DNA of 64,000 bases, from NCBI GenBank assembly GCA_009784935.1, contig WQXI01000007.1:21127-85126 (forward strand), given 5' to 3'. Positions 43,268 to 52,291 of this stretch are shown piece after piece; the first letter of the stretch is position 1; each line of letters opens with the position of its first letter. The notes under the pieces were generated by a model. The model saw nothing but the letters and a program-made list of their open reading frames with translations, ran no database searches and was not told where the DNA came from. The translations under genes and the position numbers were made by a program. The DNA comes from Treponema sp. (lineage in GTDB: Bacteria; Spirochaetota; Spirochaetia; Treponematales; Breznakiellaceae).

Positions 43268-43780
43268 TTGTTTAATGCTATTGCGCAGTTAATAAGCGCT
43301 TTAAACAGCAATGTAAAAAAGAGCCAATTGGCGGCAGGTTTTTCCTGGGGCGTTCTTTTGGGTCTGATTCCTGCAGGAAATATTTTTTGGATTGTCCTTT
43401 TCTTTATCTCCTTCTTTTTTAGGCACAACCATGGGTCAAAAATCTTAAGCTTTGCAATAATAAAATTGCTTTCTCCGCTGATTGTTCATCCTATAGACGG
43501 GTTAGGTTTTGAGATTCTTACGCTGGAGCAGCTTCTTCCTCTCTTTACAGCTATGTACAATATGCCTTTTGTTCCTTTTACCAATTTTAACAATACTCTT
43601 GTTATGGGCGGTCTTGCCGCCGGAATTATTCTCTGGCTTCCTGTTTTTATTCTTTTTATGTTTTTAATTCCTTTTTACAGAAACAATGTAAGCTCAAGGA
43701 TCAAGAATTCTAAGATTATTAAAGCTATCACAAAATTCCCGCTTTTTTCATTTATTGACAAAGCGATTTCTCGTAAATAA
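43268..43780 (+). CDS. TIGR03546-family membrane protein
   Basis: 170 aa with three hydrophobic segments (WGVLLGLIPAGNIFWIVLFF, LVMGGLAAGIILWLPVFILF and a half-helix FAIIKLLSPLI). TIGR03546 proteins are small membrane proteins that come paired with TIGR03545 in outer-membrane bacteria, as here. Start: TTG 43268, with AAGGAG seven bases upstream. The frame opens 20 codons earlier at another TTG without a site. The next gene begins 11 bases after the stop. The role of the pair is unknown; an envelope or lipid role is a guess from the partner's AsmA-like look. Confidence 0.75.
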   Translation: MFNAIAQLISALNSNVKKSQLAAGFSWGVLLGLIPAGNIFWIVLFFISFFFRHNHGSKILSFAIIKLLSPLIVHPIDGLGFEILTLEQLLPLFTAMYNMPFVPFTNFNNTLVMGGLAAGIILWLPVFILFMFLIPFYRNNVSSRIKNSKIIKAITKFPLFSFIDKAISRK

Positions 43781-43791
43781 CGGAGAACAAA

Positions 43792-45837
43792 ATGAGTAAT
43801 ACCGAGACTAAAACAATAAAAGCCCCGGGCGCTTTAAGAAAACCAATCAAGAAACAAAAGTTTTTAAATAAGTTCGAAAAACATCTTGAACACCCGCAGG
43901 ATAAAAATTATTTTGTTTCTTGTTTTACATTCGAAAACGACATTTATACAATAAAAAACGATATAACCAAAGATGATGTAAGAAAACTAAAAGCCCTTTT
44001 AATAGCAATAAAAATAAACAGCAAAGCATCGGTAAAAACAGTACCTTTACTTTTTGCTTCTGCAATAATTGCGGCAATTGTTATTTTCTTTACTGTTTTT
44101 GCAAATCCGCTCTTAGGAAGAGCGCTGGAACTTGGACTTGAGACTCTATTCGAAGCAAGAGCCGAAGTCAGAGGTTTTCGCCTTTCTCTTATCAAGTTTG
44201 AAATTTCTGTAAGAAGCATTGTTGTTGCCAACAGAGACAGTCCAATGACCAATCTTTTTCAGATAAGTACGATTAGAATAAGCTTAAGACCGCAGGCTGT
44301 ATTAAGAGGTAAAATTTACATAGAAGAGATCAGGGCAGATGAAATTCGCTTTGGCACAGAAAGAAAAGTTTCGGGAACTCTTCCGGGAAGACCTCCCAGA
44401 ACAAGAGAAGAAAGAGAAAAAACCCCTGCGCCGCCTTTAGTTGATTTACAAAACTTTGACGCAAATGCGCTTCTCGAACAGGAATTTGATAAACTTATTT
44501 CTCCGAAAATTTATGACGAAGCAATAAAAGCTTACAACGAAGCTGCCGAAAAATGGCCTTCGCAGGTTGAAAGCGCAGGTAAAAGGGTCGAAGAACTCCG
44601 CGCTGTTTCTCAGCCATTGATTAATCTTAATGTAAGCGAAGTTAGGGATGCCGACTCCATAAGAAGAACGATTCAGGATATAACAAACGCTATAAACACA
44701 GTGCAGGCAGCGACAAATGATGTAAACAATATTGTAACAGGAATCGAAAGCGACATTAATAACGCGCGAAGGCTCGAAGCAAATGCACGTAACGCGATAA
44801 ATGACGACATTAATCATTTAAGGTCATACCTTGATTTAGGAAGCGGAGCGGCTTTTCATGCGATAGAACCGTTTATCCGCAATGTACTCTCTGACGCGGC
44901 GGAACAGTATCTTGATTACGGCATAATAGCTCTCGATGTACTGGAAAAATTAAAAGCAATGTCAGCTTCGCGTCAGCAGAATGAAAAGCCAAAAAAAGAA
45001 GTAAGAGAAGTTTTTAGAGGCAGAACAGTTCATTATCCTACAGTTACATATCCTGCCTTTTTTCTGGGTATATTTGCTTCTGACTTTACAATAGATTCAT
45101 GGAACTGGTCTTTTGACTTGCGCAGTATTAGTTCTAATCCCGATGTTTATCCCAATAAACCTGTCACTCTGGAATTTGGGCTTTCGGAACAAGACGAAAA
45201 CCTGCACAGAAAAATAGGATTTAACGGCATGGCTGATTTTAGATCCGACCCAACAGAACGTTTTAACGCAGTTTTATCAGGTAATGGTTTTCCTTTTAGT
45301 ATTGGAGATCAATTAAATAATATTGGAATCAACGGTTTTACCGGAGAATCTGATTTTTCTGTTAATATGTCAGGGCTTACAAGCGGAGCGATTTCTGCCG
45401 GAGGCAATGTAGTTATTAATAAAGCTCAGTTAATTGAACCATCAGGCACATTGGCAGAAGCTGTAGGAGTTGCTGTAAGAGAAGCAGGCAGTGTGCGCCT
45501 TGGGCTTCAGTTTTCTGAAAATCACCTAAGTATTACAACAAATATCGCAGACCTTATTGCCAATGCTTTAAGGCGAACTGCCGAAGTTTACGCAAGAAGA
45601 GCTATAGCAGACCTAGAACAGGCATTACGCCAGAAAATAAACGAATATATCGATGGTCAGTTTGAATCCAGGGATCAGGTAGACGCTCTTTTAAGAACTG
45701 CAAGAGGCGATAAAGCGGCTATTGAGCAGGCTTCTAATGCTTTAAATGCCAAGAAAAACGAGTTTGAACAGAGACTTAGGGGGCTGGCGGGCGAGGCGGG
45801 ACAGTCACTGCTTCAAAATATACCCAGATTGCGCTAA
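43792..45837 (+). CDS. TIGR03545-family large envelope protein
   Basis: 681 aa. One membrane helix near residues 85-105 (LLFASAIIAAIVIFFTVFA) is followed by AsmA-like beta sequence (ALELGLETLFEARAEVRG, FEISVRSIVVANRD, KIYIEEIRADEIRFG), a long coiled coil (~220-380) and more AsmA/DUF748-like strands (NGMADFRSDPTERFNAVLSG). It ends in a coiled coil (FEQRLRGLAGEAGQSLL). Periplasmic bridge-like proteins of this type move or shelter lipids in other bacteria; for this family that is inference. Paired with the upstream TIGR03546 gene. Confidence 0.78.
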   Translation: MSNTETKTIKAPGALRKPIKKQKFLNKFEKHLEHPQDKNYFVSCFTFENDIYTIKNDITKDDVRKLKALLIAIKINSKASVKTVPLLFASAIIAAIVIFFTVFANPLLGRALELGLETLFEARAEVRGFRLSLIKFEISVRSIVVANRDSPMTNLFQISTIRISLRPQAVLRGKIYIEEIRADEIRFGTERKVSGTLPGRPPRTREEREKTPAPPLVDLQNFDANALLEQEFDKLISPKIYDEAIKAYNEAAEKWPSQVESAGKRVEELRAVSQPLINLNVSEVRDADSIRRTIQDITNAINTVQAATNDVNNIVTGIESDINNARRLEANARNAINDDINHLRSYLDLGSGAAFHAIEPFIRNVLSDAAEQYLDYGIIALDVLEKLKAMSASRQQNEKPKKEVREVFRGRTVHYPTVTYPAFFLGIFASDFTIDSWNWSFDLRSISSNPDVYPNKPVTLEFGLSEQDENLHRKIGFNGMADFRSDPTERFNAVLSGNGFPFSIGDQLNNIGINGFTGESDFSVNMSGLTSGAISAGGNVVINKAQLIEPSGTLAEAVGVAVREAGSVRLGLQFSENHLSITTNIADLIANALRRTAEVYARRAIADLEQALRQKINEYIDGQFESRDQVDALLRTARGDKAAIEQASNALNAKKNEFEQRLRGLAGEAGQSLLQNIPRLR

Positions 45838-45902
45838 TTCCACTGACTTTTATTTGTCATTTCCTCCTGTATATGATAAATGTCATAATTTTATGGTTTT
45901 TA

Positions 45903-45931
45903 TTGACAATATGTAATAATAGCAATATTAT
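45903..45931 (+). promoter_or_regulatory. Promoter of the lipoprotein-protease unit
   Basis: TTGACA (45903-45908), 17 bases, TATTAT (45926-45931), a consensus-like sigma70 promoter. The ATG of the first lipoprotein is 23 bases after the -10 box. Confidence 0.8.
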
Positions 45932-45954
45932 ATACTCACATAGAGGAGAAATTT

Positions 45955-46479
45955 ATGAAAATTAAGGCAATTGTGTCGTTCCTAAGCATAATTGTATTGT
46001 TTGTGGTTTTTGCCGGCTGCGGCTCTTTTAAAACAAGAGTATTTGATCCAAATCTTACTCCAGACCAAGCTGCTAGTGTGGCATTTCATGAAGCTATCTT
46101 TATAAAAGAATATAATGGCATCAATGTAGAATCATTATTATATAAACCCTATTCTGAAACAAATCCAAAACTTAGACCAGATGGAATTAGAGTTCTTTTT
46201 CCGCCGGGAGAAGCTTTATTATTATTCGATCTTGATCTATGGATACCCTGGGGTAATTCTGCTTACATCTTCCGTCGTGACGATGTTATTGTAAGATATA
46301 ATTTTGAGGCAGGTAAAGAATATACATTTACATTTCATCATAGACGCGACGAAAACGCAGTAACATCAAGGCGTAACAGATGGATTCTTTCGATGGAAGT
46401 TTGGGAAGGAATTATTACAAAACGTCCGCAAGGAGATGAATCAAGATTATTAAATTCCTGGGACATTGGTGAGTTTTAA
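45955..46479 (+). CDS. Lipoprotein, tandem paralogue 1
   Basis: 174 aa with lipobox VFAGC (Cys20) and the family motifs IKEYNGINVES, FPPGEALLLFDLDLW, FRRDDVIVRYNFEAGKEYTF, HHRRDE, SRRNRWILSMEVWEG and the C-terminal WDIGEF. Closely similar to the next gene and more distantly to the lipoprotein at 39564. AGAGGAG lies seven bases before the ATG. First gene of a unit with the paralogue and the secreted protease. No known domain recognised; the many charged beta strands suggest a surface or periplasmic binding protein. Confidence 0.78.
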   Translation: MKIKAIVSFLSIIVLFVVFAGCGSFKTRVFDPNLTPDQAASVAFHEAIFIKEYNGINVESLLYKPYSETNPKLRPDGIRVLFPPGEALLLFDLDLWIPWGNSAYIFRRDDVIVRYNFEAGKEYTFTFHHRRDENAVTSRRNRWILSMEVWEGIITKRPQGDESRLLNSWDIGEF

Positions 46480-46512
46480 AACTAATTTTTAAGTATGTAT
46501 GAGGAGAAATTT

Positions 46513-47022
46513 ATGAAAATTAGGACAATAGCGTTATATTTAAGCGTAATTACACTGTTTGTATTTTCGGCTGGCTGCGGTTCAATGCCGGTAAGGCCGC
46601 ATGTTCTTGATCAAGATCTTCCTAAAGAACAAACTACGACTGTATTACTTCATCATGCCATAAAAGTAAAAGAATATAATGGTCTTAATATAGAATCATG
46701 GAATCCCCGGAGATCTTCTAACAGTCATATGATTAGAGCGTCTTTCCCGGGCGGTGAATCTGTATTATTATTCGATCTTGATCTTTGGATATATATGGGC
46801 AATATTTCTTATATTTTTCGGCGGGACGATTTAGTTTTACGTTACACTTTTGACGCAGGAAAAGAATATACAATCGGTTTTCATCACAGACGGGATGAAA
46901 CTGCTACTACTTCGAGACGTAACAGATGGATTGTTTCGATAGAAATCTGGGAAGGTGTTACCCAAACCCGCCCAAAAGATGAGTCAAAAGTAATCAGGTC
47001 ATGGGACATCGGTGAGTTCTAA
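46513..47022 (+). CDS. Lipoprotein, tandem paralogue 2
   Basis: 169 aa, lipobox FSAGC, same motif order as the gene before it: VKEYNGLNIESW, FPGGESVLLFDLDLW, FRRDDLVLRYTFDAGKEYT, HHRRDET, SRRNRWIVSIEIWEG, WDIGEF. The two copies also share the ribosome-binding stretch GAGGAGAAATTTATGAAAAT, so the duplication includes the leader. Start ATG 46513; an upstream start would add six residues before the signal. It is followed 30 bases later by the serine protease. Confidence 0.78.
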   Translation: MKIRTIALYLSVITLFVFSAGCGSMPVRPHVLDQDLPKEQTTTVLLHHAIKVKEYNGLNIESWNPRRSSNSHMIRASFPGGESVLLFDLDLWIYMGNISYIFRRDDLVLRYTFDAGKEYTIGFHHRRDETATTSRRNRWIVSIEIWEGVTQTRPKDESKVIRSWDIGEF

Positions 47023-47052
47023 ACTTTACTTTTAGGAATATAGGAGAAAACA

Positions 47053-48771
47053 ATGAAAAAGATATTTTTATTGATTGCTGTTTTAATACTCATAGCTCCT
47101 CTGAATATTTTTTCTCAGCAGGGTGCGGCTGTAGTACGCGATTATGTCGGGCTATTAAATCAAACTTACCATCCTGGTGTAGTTTCGTTTTTCGAAAAAA
47201 TAAAAGATGATCTTACAAGACAAAGAGAAGGTGACGCTGTTAAAATAATCGATATTTTCCTAAGCGGCGGTTTTGGTTCCGGGTTCCTTTTTAGTGAACG
47301 CGGCAATTTTTATGTTATCACCAATAATCACGTTATAGCGCAGTCGCATACGCTTTCTATTACTTTTGAACGCGTTGACGGAACAACCAGAAAGATCGAA
47401 AACTTAAGAATAATCGCAACTGACGAAGAATTAGATCTTGCGCTTCTTGCTCTTCCTGCAGGCGAAAGACCTTTTGCCGCAAGCGGTTTAACATTTCTTA
47501 ATAGAGCTGTCAATGAGGGCGAAGATGTTTTTTCTGCCGGGTTTCCCGGGTTAGGAGCGACTCCGGTATGGCAGTTTGCGCGCGGAATGGTTTCTAACGC
47601 TTCTGCAAGGTTTCCAAAGAGTATTCTCGATAATACGATGATGGGACCTTTTATTCAGCATACCGCGCAGATTGATTCTGGTAACTCAGGCGGTCCTCTT
47701 TTAATTGCACAGCAGGGCGCTCCGTCGGGTTATGTTGTTGCCGGCGTTAATACGCTAAAAGCTGCTAACAGACAGGCTGCCAATTATGCTATTCCCATAA
47801 GCACAGTTAGAACTTTTATTACTAATTCTTTAAATCAAAGACCGGAAACTTTTAGAGGCGCATTAGACGAACGCCTCGAAAAATTTGTAGAAGGTCTGGG
47901 AGCTAACAGAGCTGTTTATCCGCATATTTCTGAATTTCTTTCTTCTGCATGTATCGGCGAAAACGCAGAATATGCGATGGACCAAATGTTTTATAAAGGC
48001 AGCGCAACTTTAAGGCGCGCGTTTGTTCAAAAATGTGAGGAAAGCATCGTCGGCGCTATGGGTGTTGCGGTTGCATGGACTATCGAAGACAGCATAAGAG
48101 GCGGTACCGGCGCAATCAGAGCTTCTATAAAAGAAGTTACAGGAAGCGGCGAGGAATATACTGTTGTTTTTACAATTAACAATAGAGATGTAAGTTCTGT
48201 TTGGGTACGCGAATACGGCAACTGGAGAATAAGAAGCTTTGGCACGGTTGCGGCTGGAGAACAGACAGTTCCTGATCGCACTCAAAACCAGAGACAAAGC
48301 CGAACACAAAGAGAAGTAAAACCAAACCTTAGACTGGAAAGTGATTTTCATGTAGAAGCTGGTTATGCGCTTTTATTTGATAAAGCTCCCGGCGCTATTT
48401 ATGCATCTTTAGATTTTGGCAATTTTGGATTTAATTTTTACTATGCAGATTCTGAGTTTTGGAGCGGAACCTTTTTTATTCAGCACCGCTGGGAGGTTCC
48501 TGCAGGAGACTTTGGCTTTATGCCATATGCCCGGATGGGTATTAATTACTGCAGTGATAAAGAATATGAAGCTTATCAAGGCAAAACATGGGGTGCTTTG
48601 GGCTTTCCAGTTTCATTAATGGTACAGGCAGGTTTAAAAGTAACGACCACCTATGTACCGGGTCTCTTTATTGGAGCTGCCTTCCAATACAATATTTTTG
48701 GTATGTATGATGCTGGTTTTAAAAATCCAATGAAAATGGGGCTCGCGTTTACTGTTGGATATGCGTTTTAG
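47053..48771 (+). CDS. Secreted trypsin-like serine protease with a C-terminal outer-membrane-like domain
   Basis: 572 aa: signal peptide (ending NIFSQ), then an S1C/HtrA-like protease domain (~45-270) with the full triad: His93 in ITNNHVIA, Asp128 in ELDLALL and Ser212 in DSGNSGGPL. No PDZ domain follows. Residues ~270-395 form a separate region. The last ~140 residues (GYALLFDKAPGAIYASLDFG, PYARMGINYCSDKEYEAY, LAFTVGYAF) alternate like an outer-membrane barrel and end in an aromatic residue. The fusion would hold the protease at the outer membrane. It lies in a unit with two paralogous lipoproteins, which could be its partners or substrates. Confidence 0.8.
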   Translation: MKKIFLLIAVLILIAPLNIFSQQGAAVVRDYVGLLNQTYHPGVVSFFEKIKDDLTRQREGDAVKIIDIFLSGGFGSGFLFSERGNFYVITNNHVIAQSHTLSITFERVDGTTRKIENLRIIATDEELDLALLALPAGERPFAASGLTFLNRAVNEGEDVFSAGFPGLGATPVWQFARGMVSNASARFPKSILDNTMMGPFIQHTAQIDSGNSGGPLLIAQQGAPSGYVVAGVNTLKAANRQAANYAIPISTVRTFITNSLNQRPETFRGALDERLEKFVEGLGANRAVYPHISEFLSSACIGENAEYAMDQMFYKGSATLRRAFVQKCEESIVGAMGVAVAWTIEDSIRGGTGAIRASIKEVTGSGEEYTVVFTINNRDVSSVWVREYGNWRIRSFGTVAAGEQTVPDRTQNQRQSRTQREVKPNLRLESDFHVEAGYALLFDKAPGAIYASLDFGNFGFNFYYADSEFWSGTFFIQHRWEVPAGDFGFMPYARMGINYCSDKEYEAYQGKTWGALGFPVSLMVQAGLKVTTTYVPGLFIGAAFQYNIFGMYDAGFKNPMKMGLAFTVGYAF

Positions 48772-48792
48772 CCTTACAGATTAAAATAGATT

Positions 48793-51700
48793 TTAATCTG
48801 TAAGATACGAAAGTTTTTCGCGGATAAACTCGCTTTTTTCCTTTAAGCCGATGTAACCTGTTGTAAGCAGCAGTTCATTCGGCTTATTGGGATTAAGCTT
48901 TATTTTTCCCTTTTGTTCATTTATGAGGCGCATTAATTTTTCTACTTTGATAAGCGACACTTTTGTAAACTCAATTTTAACAACGCCGTTTTTTTCTTTT
49001 AACATAGAAATCGCCAGCTGACGGCATATTATCCTGATTTCCGCAAGCGCAAGAAGCGAAGCGGCTTCGTCAGGAAGCGGTCCAAAACGATCAAACACTT
49101 GCGCGTATACTCTTTCTAAATCATCTTTTTCTTTAATGGCGGCAATCATTTTGTAGACTTCCATCTTTTCCTGATGAGAATCAATATATGAATCCGGAAT
49201 AAAGCCCGAATATTCAAGCTCTAATAATGTCTCTGTTTCCGCTTCGTAGTTGGAGTCTTCCAGCCTTTTTACAGCTTCGTCTAAAAGTTTGATGTATAAA
49301 TCAAAACCAACAGAATATATATCTCCCGATTGTTCTCTGCCTAAAAGGTTTCCGGCTCCGCGTATTTCCATATCTTTCATCGCTATTTTAAATCCGCTCC
49401 CCAGTTCTGTAAAATCAGAAATTGTCTGGAGCCTCTTCATTGCGATTTCTGTAAGAGCTTTTTGTTCCGGGTATAAAAGATAAGCGTACGCAACCCTGTC
49501 AGAGCGGCCTACCCTTCCGCGGAGCTGATAGAGCTGGGATACGCCGTACATATCCGCGCGGTCAATAATAATTGTGTTGACATTTGGTATATCAATTCCG
49601 TTTTCTATGATTGTTGTGCTGACAAGCACATGAAAGCCGCCGTGAATAAACCGGCGCATAACGTCTTCCAACTCATGCGCGCCCATCTGACCGTGAGCTG
49701 TTTCTATAAGCATTTCCGGCACTAGTTTTTCCAGTTTGATTCTAGTTTCTTTTAGAGTCTCTATACGGTTATGAAGAAAAAAAATCTGCCCTCCCCTTTC
49801 AACTTCGCGCCGGATTGCCTGAGCGATTAGTTCTTCGTCATATTCATCAACAAAGGTCTCTATTGGGTGACGTCCCGCAGGCGCTGTTGCCAAAAGACTC
49901 ATGTCGCGTATTTTAACAAGGCTCATATGAAGCGTGCGGGGAATAGGAGTAGCAGAAAGCGTCAGAGAGTCTACATTTGTTTTTATTTCTTTTAAGCGTT
50001 CTTTATCTTTTACGCCGAAACGCTGTTCTTCGTCAATTATTATTAATCCAAGATTTTTAAACTGGACATCTTTTTGTATTATTCGGTGAGTGCCTATCAG
50101 TAAATCAATCTCGCCGTTTTTTAGGCGTTCTAATATAACTTTTATATTTTTTCTGTCTACAAATCGAGAAAGCATAGCTATATTTACAGGAAACCGCGAA
50201 AAACGCTCTTTAAAGTTTTCATGGTGCTGTTCTGCAAGAATTGTAGTAGGAGCCAAAAACGCCGCCTGCTTTCCTCCCATTACTGCCTTAAAACAAGCGC
50301 GAAGCGCGACTTCTGTCTTACCGTAGCCGACATCTCCGCAGACTAGCCTGTCCATGGGAGATGAACTTTCCATATCATCTTTTATTTCAGCGATACATCT
50401 AAGCTGATCATCTGTTTCTTCGTAAGGAAACGCAGCTTCGAATATTGCCTGCCATTCTGTATCTTTGGGGAAAGCGAACCCTTGCGCTTGTTTTCTTTTG
50501 GAATAAAGTTCTATTAATTTTTCGGCAATATCTTCTACAGATTTTTTTACTTTATTTTTTCTGTTTTCCCAGCTTTTAGAGCCGAGAGTATCAAGACGCG
50601 GCGGCTGACCTTCGTTCCCGATATAACGCTGAACAAGATTTAATTGTTCAACCGGAATAAAAACTGTTTCTTCATCCGCATATTCGATCTTGATATAATC
50701 TCTTTCGTGCCCCATTACAGTAAGGCGTTCGATTCCCTTAAACTGCCCGATACCATGATTTACGTGGACAATATAATCGCCGTTATTAATTTCTAAAAAT
50801 GTATCAATAGGACTCGAACGCGCTGTTTTTAATGAATTAGGCGGCCTTTTTCTGCGTCCGAAAATTTCGTTTTCCTGTACTACCAGTAGTTTAATATCAG
50901 GAAGGCAAAAACCGGCTGTCAGCGGAACTGCCAAGATAGAAAGAGATTTGTGCGGATCTAAAATCATTTTTATTCTGTCAGCCTGCAGCTGTGATTCTGC
51001 TGCAATAATTATCTTCCAGCCGCTTCCGAGAAGGGAAGCAAACTCTTCTTTTAAATATGTTATATTGCCAAAAAAACTCCGTCCGGGCTCGCAGGAAAGT
51101 TCTATATTACAAACGCCTTCTCTTGGTTTTCCTTTTATCGATCTAAACGAAATAACATTTACAGATTTGTTTACATTATTCTCCAGTAAATCATTAAAAT
51201 TAAATAATAACCTCTGCGGAAGCGGATAATATTTTTTTTCTCTATGCGCCCGGGCATAAAAACCGCTGTATTCTCTTTCGAGGCTATCCTGCGCGTTTTC
51301 TAAACGTTCCCTGTCAATGAATATAACTGTTGTTTCCTTATTGATATAATCAAAAAGACTATAGGTCTTTTCGCAGGCAAAGGGGAAAAACATTTCTTCG
51401 CCTCTAATAAAGCGGTTTTGGTATATTTCGTCAATTATTAAATTGTATATTGAACTATATGATGTATTTTCGTTTTTAGAAAATTCCTTAAAAGAAGCAA
51501 GGTTTTTTTCCAGCGTTATTATTTTTTCATCTGTCCAAACAACTTCTTTCATCGGGCGAATAACTAATTCCGTCAGTTTTTCGCTGATTGTTCCCTGCAT
51601 TACAGGATCAAAATATTTAATGGTTTCTATTTTATCATAATCAAAAAGCACCCTGTATGCCTTTGGGTCTCCTCCCATAAAAATATCTAAGACTTCTCCG

Positions 51701-52239
51701 CGCAGTGCAAACTCTCCGTTTACCTGTACCAGCGGAACCCTTGTATACCCGTAAAGAGTAAGGGTTTTTGCAAGACTTACTGTATCTATCTGCCCGCCGG
51801 GTTTAAGCGATACAAGGAGGCTTTTGATATAAGCGGGCTCCGGAACAGGAGACATCAAAGCCCTCTGCGGGATAATCGTAATACATGGTTTATTTTGCGC
51901 AAGTTCGCTTAGTATCTTGACTCTTTCACCAAAAATAGCGGCATTGGGCGTCAGCTCTCTGTACGGAACAGTTCCCCACCATGGAAACTTAATTATATTT
52001 AAATCTGACGAACTTAAATCTGCCGCAAACTCATCCGCCGCCAGTTCATTCGGGACAACTACAAAAAAACGCCCTTTTAGGATATTATATGCATGAGCGG
52101 CAAGAAAAGCGCTAAAAGAGCCTTCGCTTCCTTCGATTTCGATAGGAAACGACCTATTTTTAACGGCATTTAAGGTCTGCGAGATCGCTTTTGAGGCGGC
52201 TGTTTCATTTAAAAGCTGCGGAAATGATAAGGTATTCAT
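48793..52239 (-). CDS. mfd: Transcription-repair coupling factor
   Basis: Removes stalled RNA polymerase and recruits UvrA for strand-specific repair. 1148 aa. Order: UvrB-like N-terminal module, polymerase-interacting domain (DYIVHVNHGIGQFKGIERL), RecG-like translocase with Walker A VCGDVGYGKTEVALR, DEEQRFGV box II, SATPIPRTLHMSL, QLRGRVGRS box VI, and the C-terminal TRCF domain (YIDSHQEKMEVYKMIA). Start: ATG 52239 (MNTLSFPQLL). The frame opens 29 codons earlier, but that part is unlike the family. No ribosome-binding site is clear. Divergent from the secreted protein at 52292. Confidence 0.96.
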   Translation of the reverse strand: MNTLSFPQLLNETAASKAISQTLNAVKNRSFPIEIEGSEGSFSAFLAAHAYNILKGRFFVVVPNELAADEFAADLSSSDLNIIKFPWWGTVPYRELTPNAAIFGERVKILSELAQNKPCITIIPQRALMSPVPEPAYIKSLLVSLKPGGQIDTVSLAKTLTLYGYTRVPLVQVNGEFALRGEVLDIFMGGDPKAYRVLFDYDKIETIKYFDPVMQGTISEKLTELVIRPMKEVVWTDEKIITLEKNLASFKEFSKNENTSYSSIYNLIIDEIYQNRFIRGEEMFFPFACEKTYSLFDYINKETTVIFIDRERLENAQDSLEREYSGFYARAHREKKYYPLPQRLLFNFNDLLENNVNKSVNVISFRSIKGKPREGVCNIELSCEPGRSFFGNITYLKEEFASLLGSGWKIIIAAESQLQADRIKMILDPHKSLSILAVPLTAGFCLPDIKLLVVQENEIFGRRKRPPNSLKTARSSPIDTFLEINNGDYIVHVNHGIGQFKGIERLTVMGHERDYIKIEYADEETVFIPVEQLNLVQRYIGNEGQPPRLDTLGSKSWENRKNKVKKSVEDIAEKLIELYSKRKQAQGFAFPKDTEWQAIFEAAFPYEETDDQLRCIAEIKDDMESSSPMDRLVCGDVGYGKTEVALRACFKAVMGGKQAAFLAPTTILAEQHHENFKERFSRFPVNIAMLSRFVDRKNIKVILERLKNGEIDLLIGTHRIIQKDVQFKNLGLIIIDEEQRFGVKDKERLKEIKTNVDSLTLSATPIPRTLHMSLVKIRDMSLLATAPAGRHPIETFVDEYDEELIAQAIRREVERGGQIFFLHNRIETLKETRIKLEKLVPEMLIETAHGQMGAHELEDVMRRFIHGGFHVLVSTTIIENGIDIPNVNTIIIDRADMYGVSQLYQLRGRVGRSDRVAYAYLLYPEQKALTEIAMKRLQTISDFTELGSGFKIAMKDMEIRGAGNLLGREQSGDIYSVGFDLYIKLLDEAVKRLEDSNYEAETETLLELEYSGFIPDSYIDSHQEKMEVYKMIAAIKEKDDLERVYAQVFDRFGPLPDEAASLLALAEIRIICRQLAISMLKEKNGVVKIEFTKVSLIKVEKLMRLINEQKGKIKLNPNKPNELLLTTGYIGLKEKSEFIREKLSYLTD

Positions 52240-52291
52240 ATAAATATACCGATTACTATAATATAGAAGTGTGTTTATAAAGGGAAGTATG

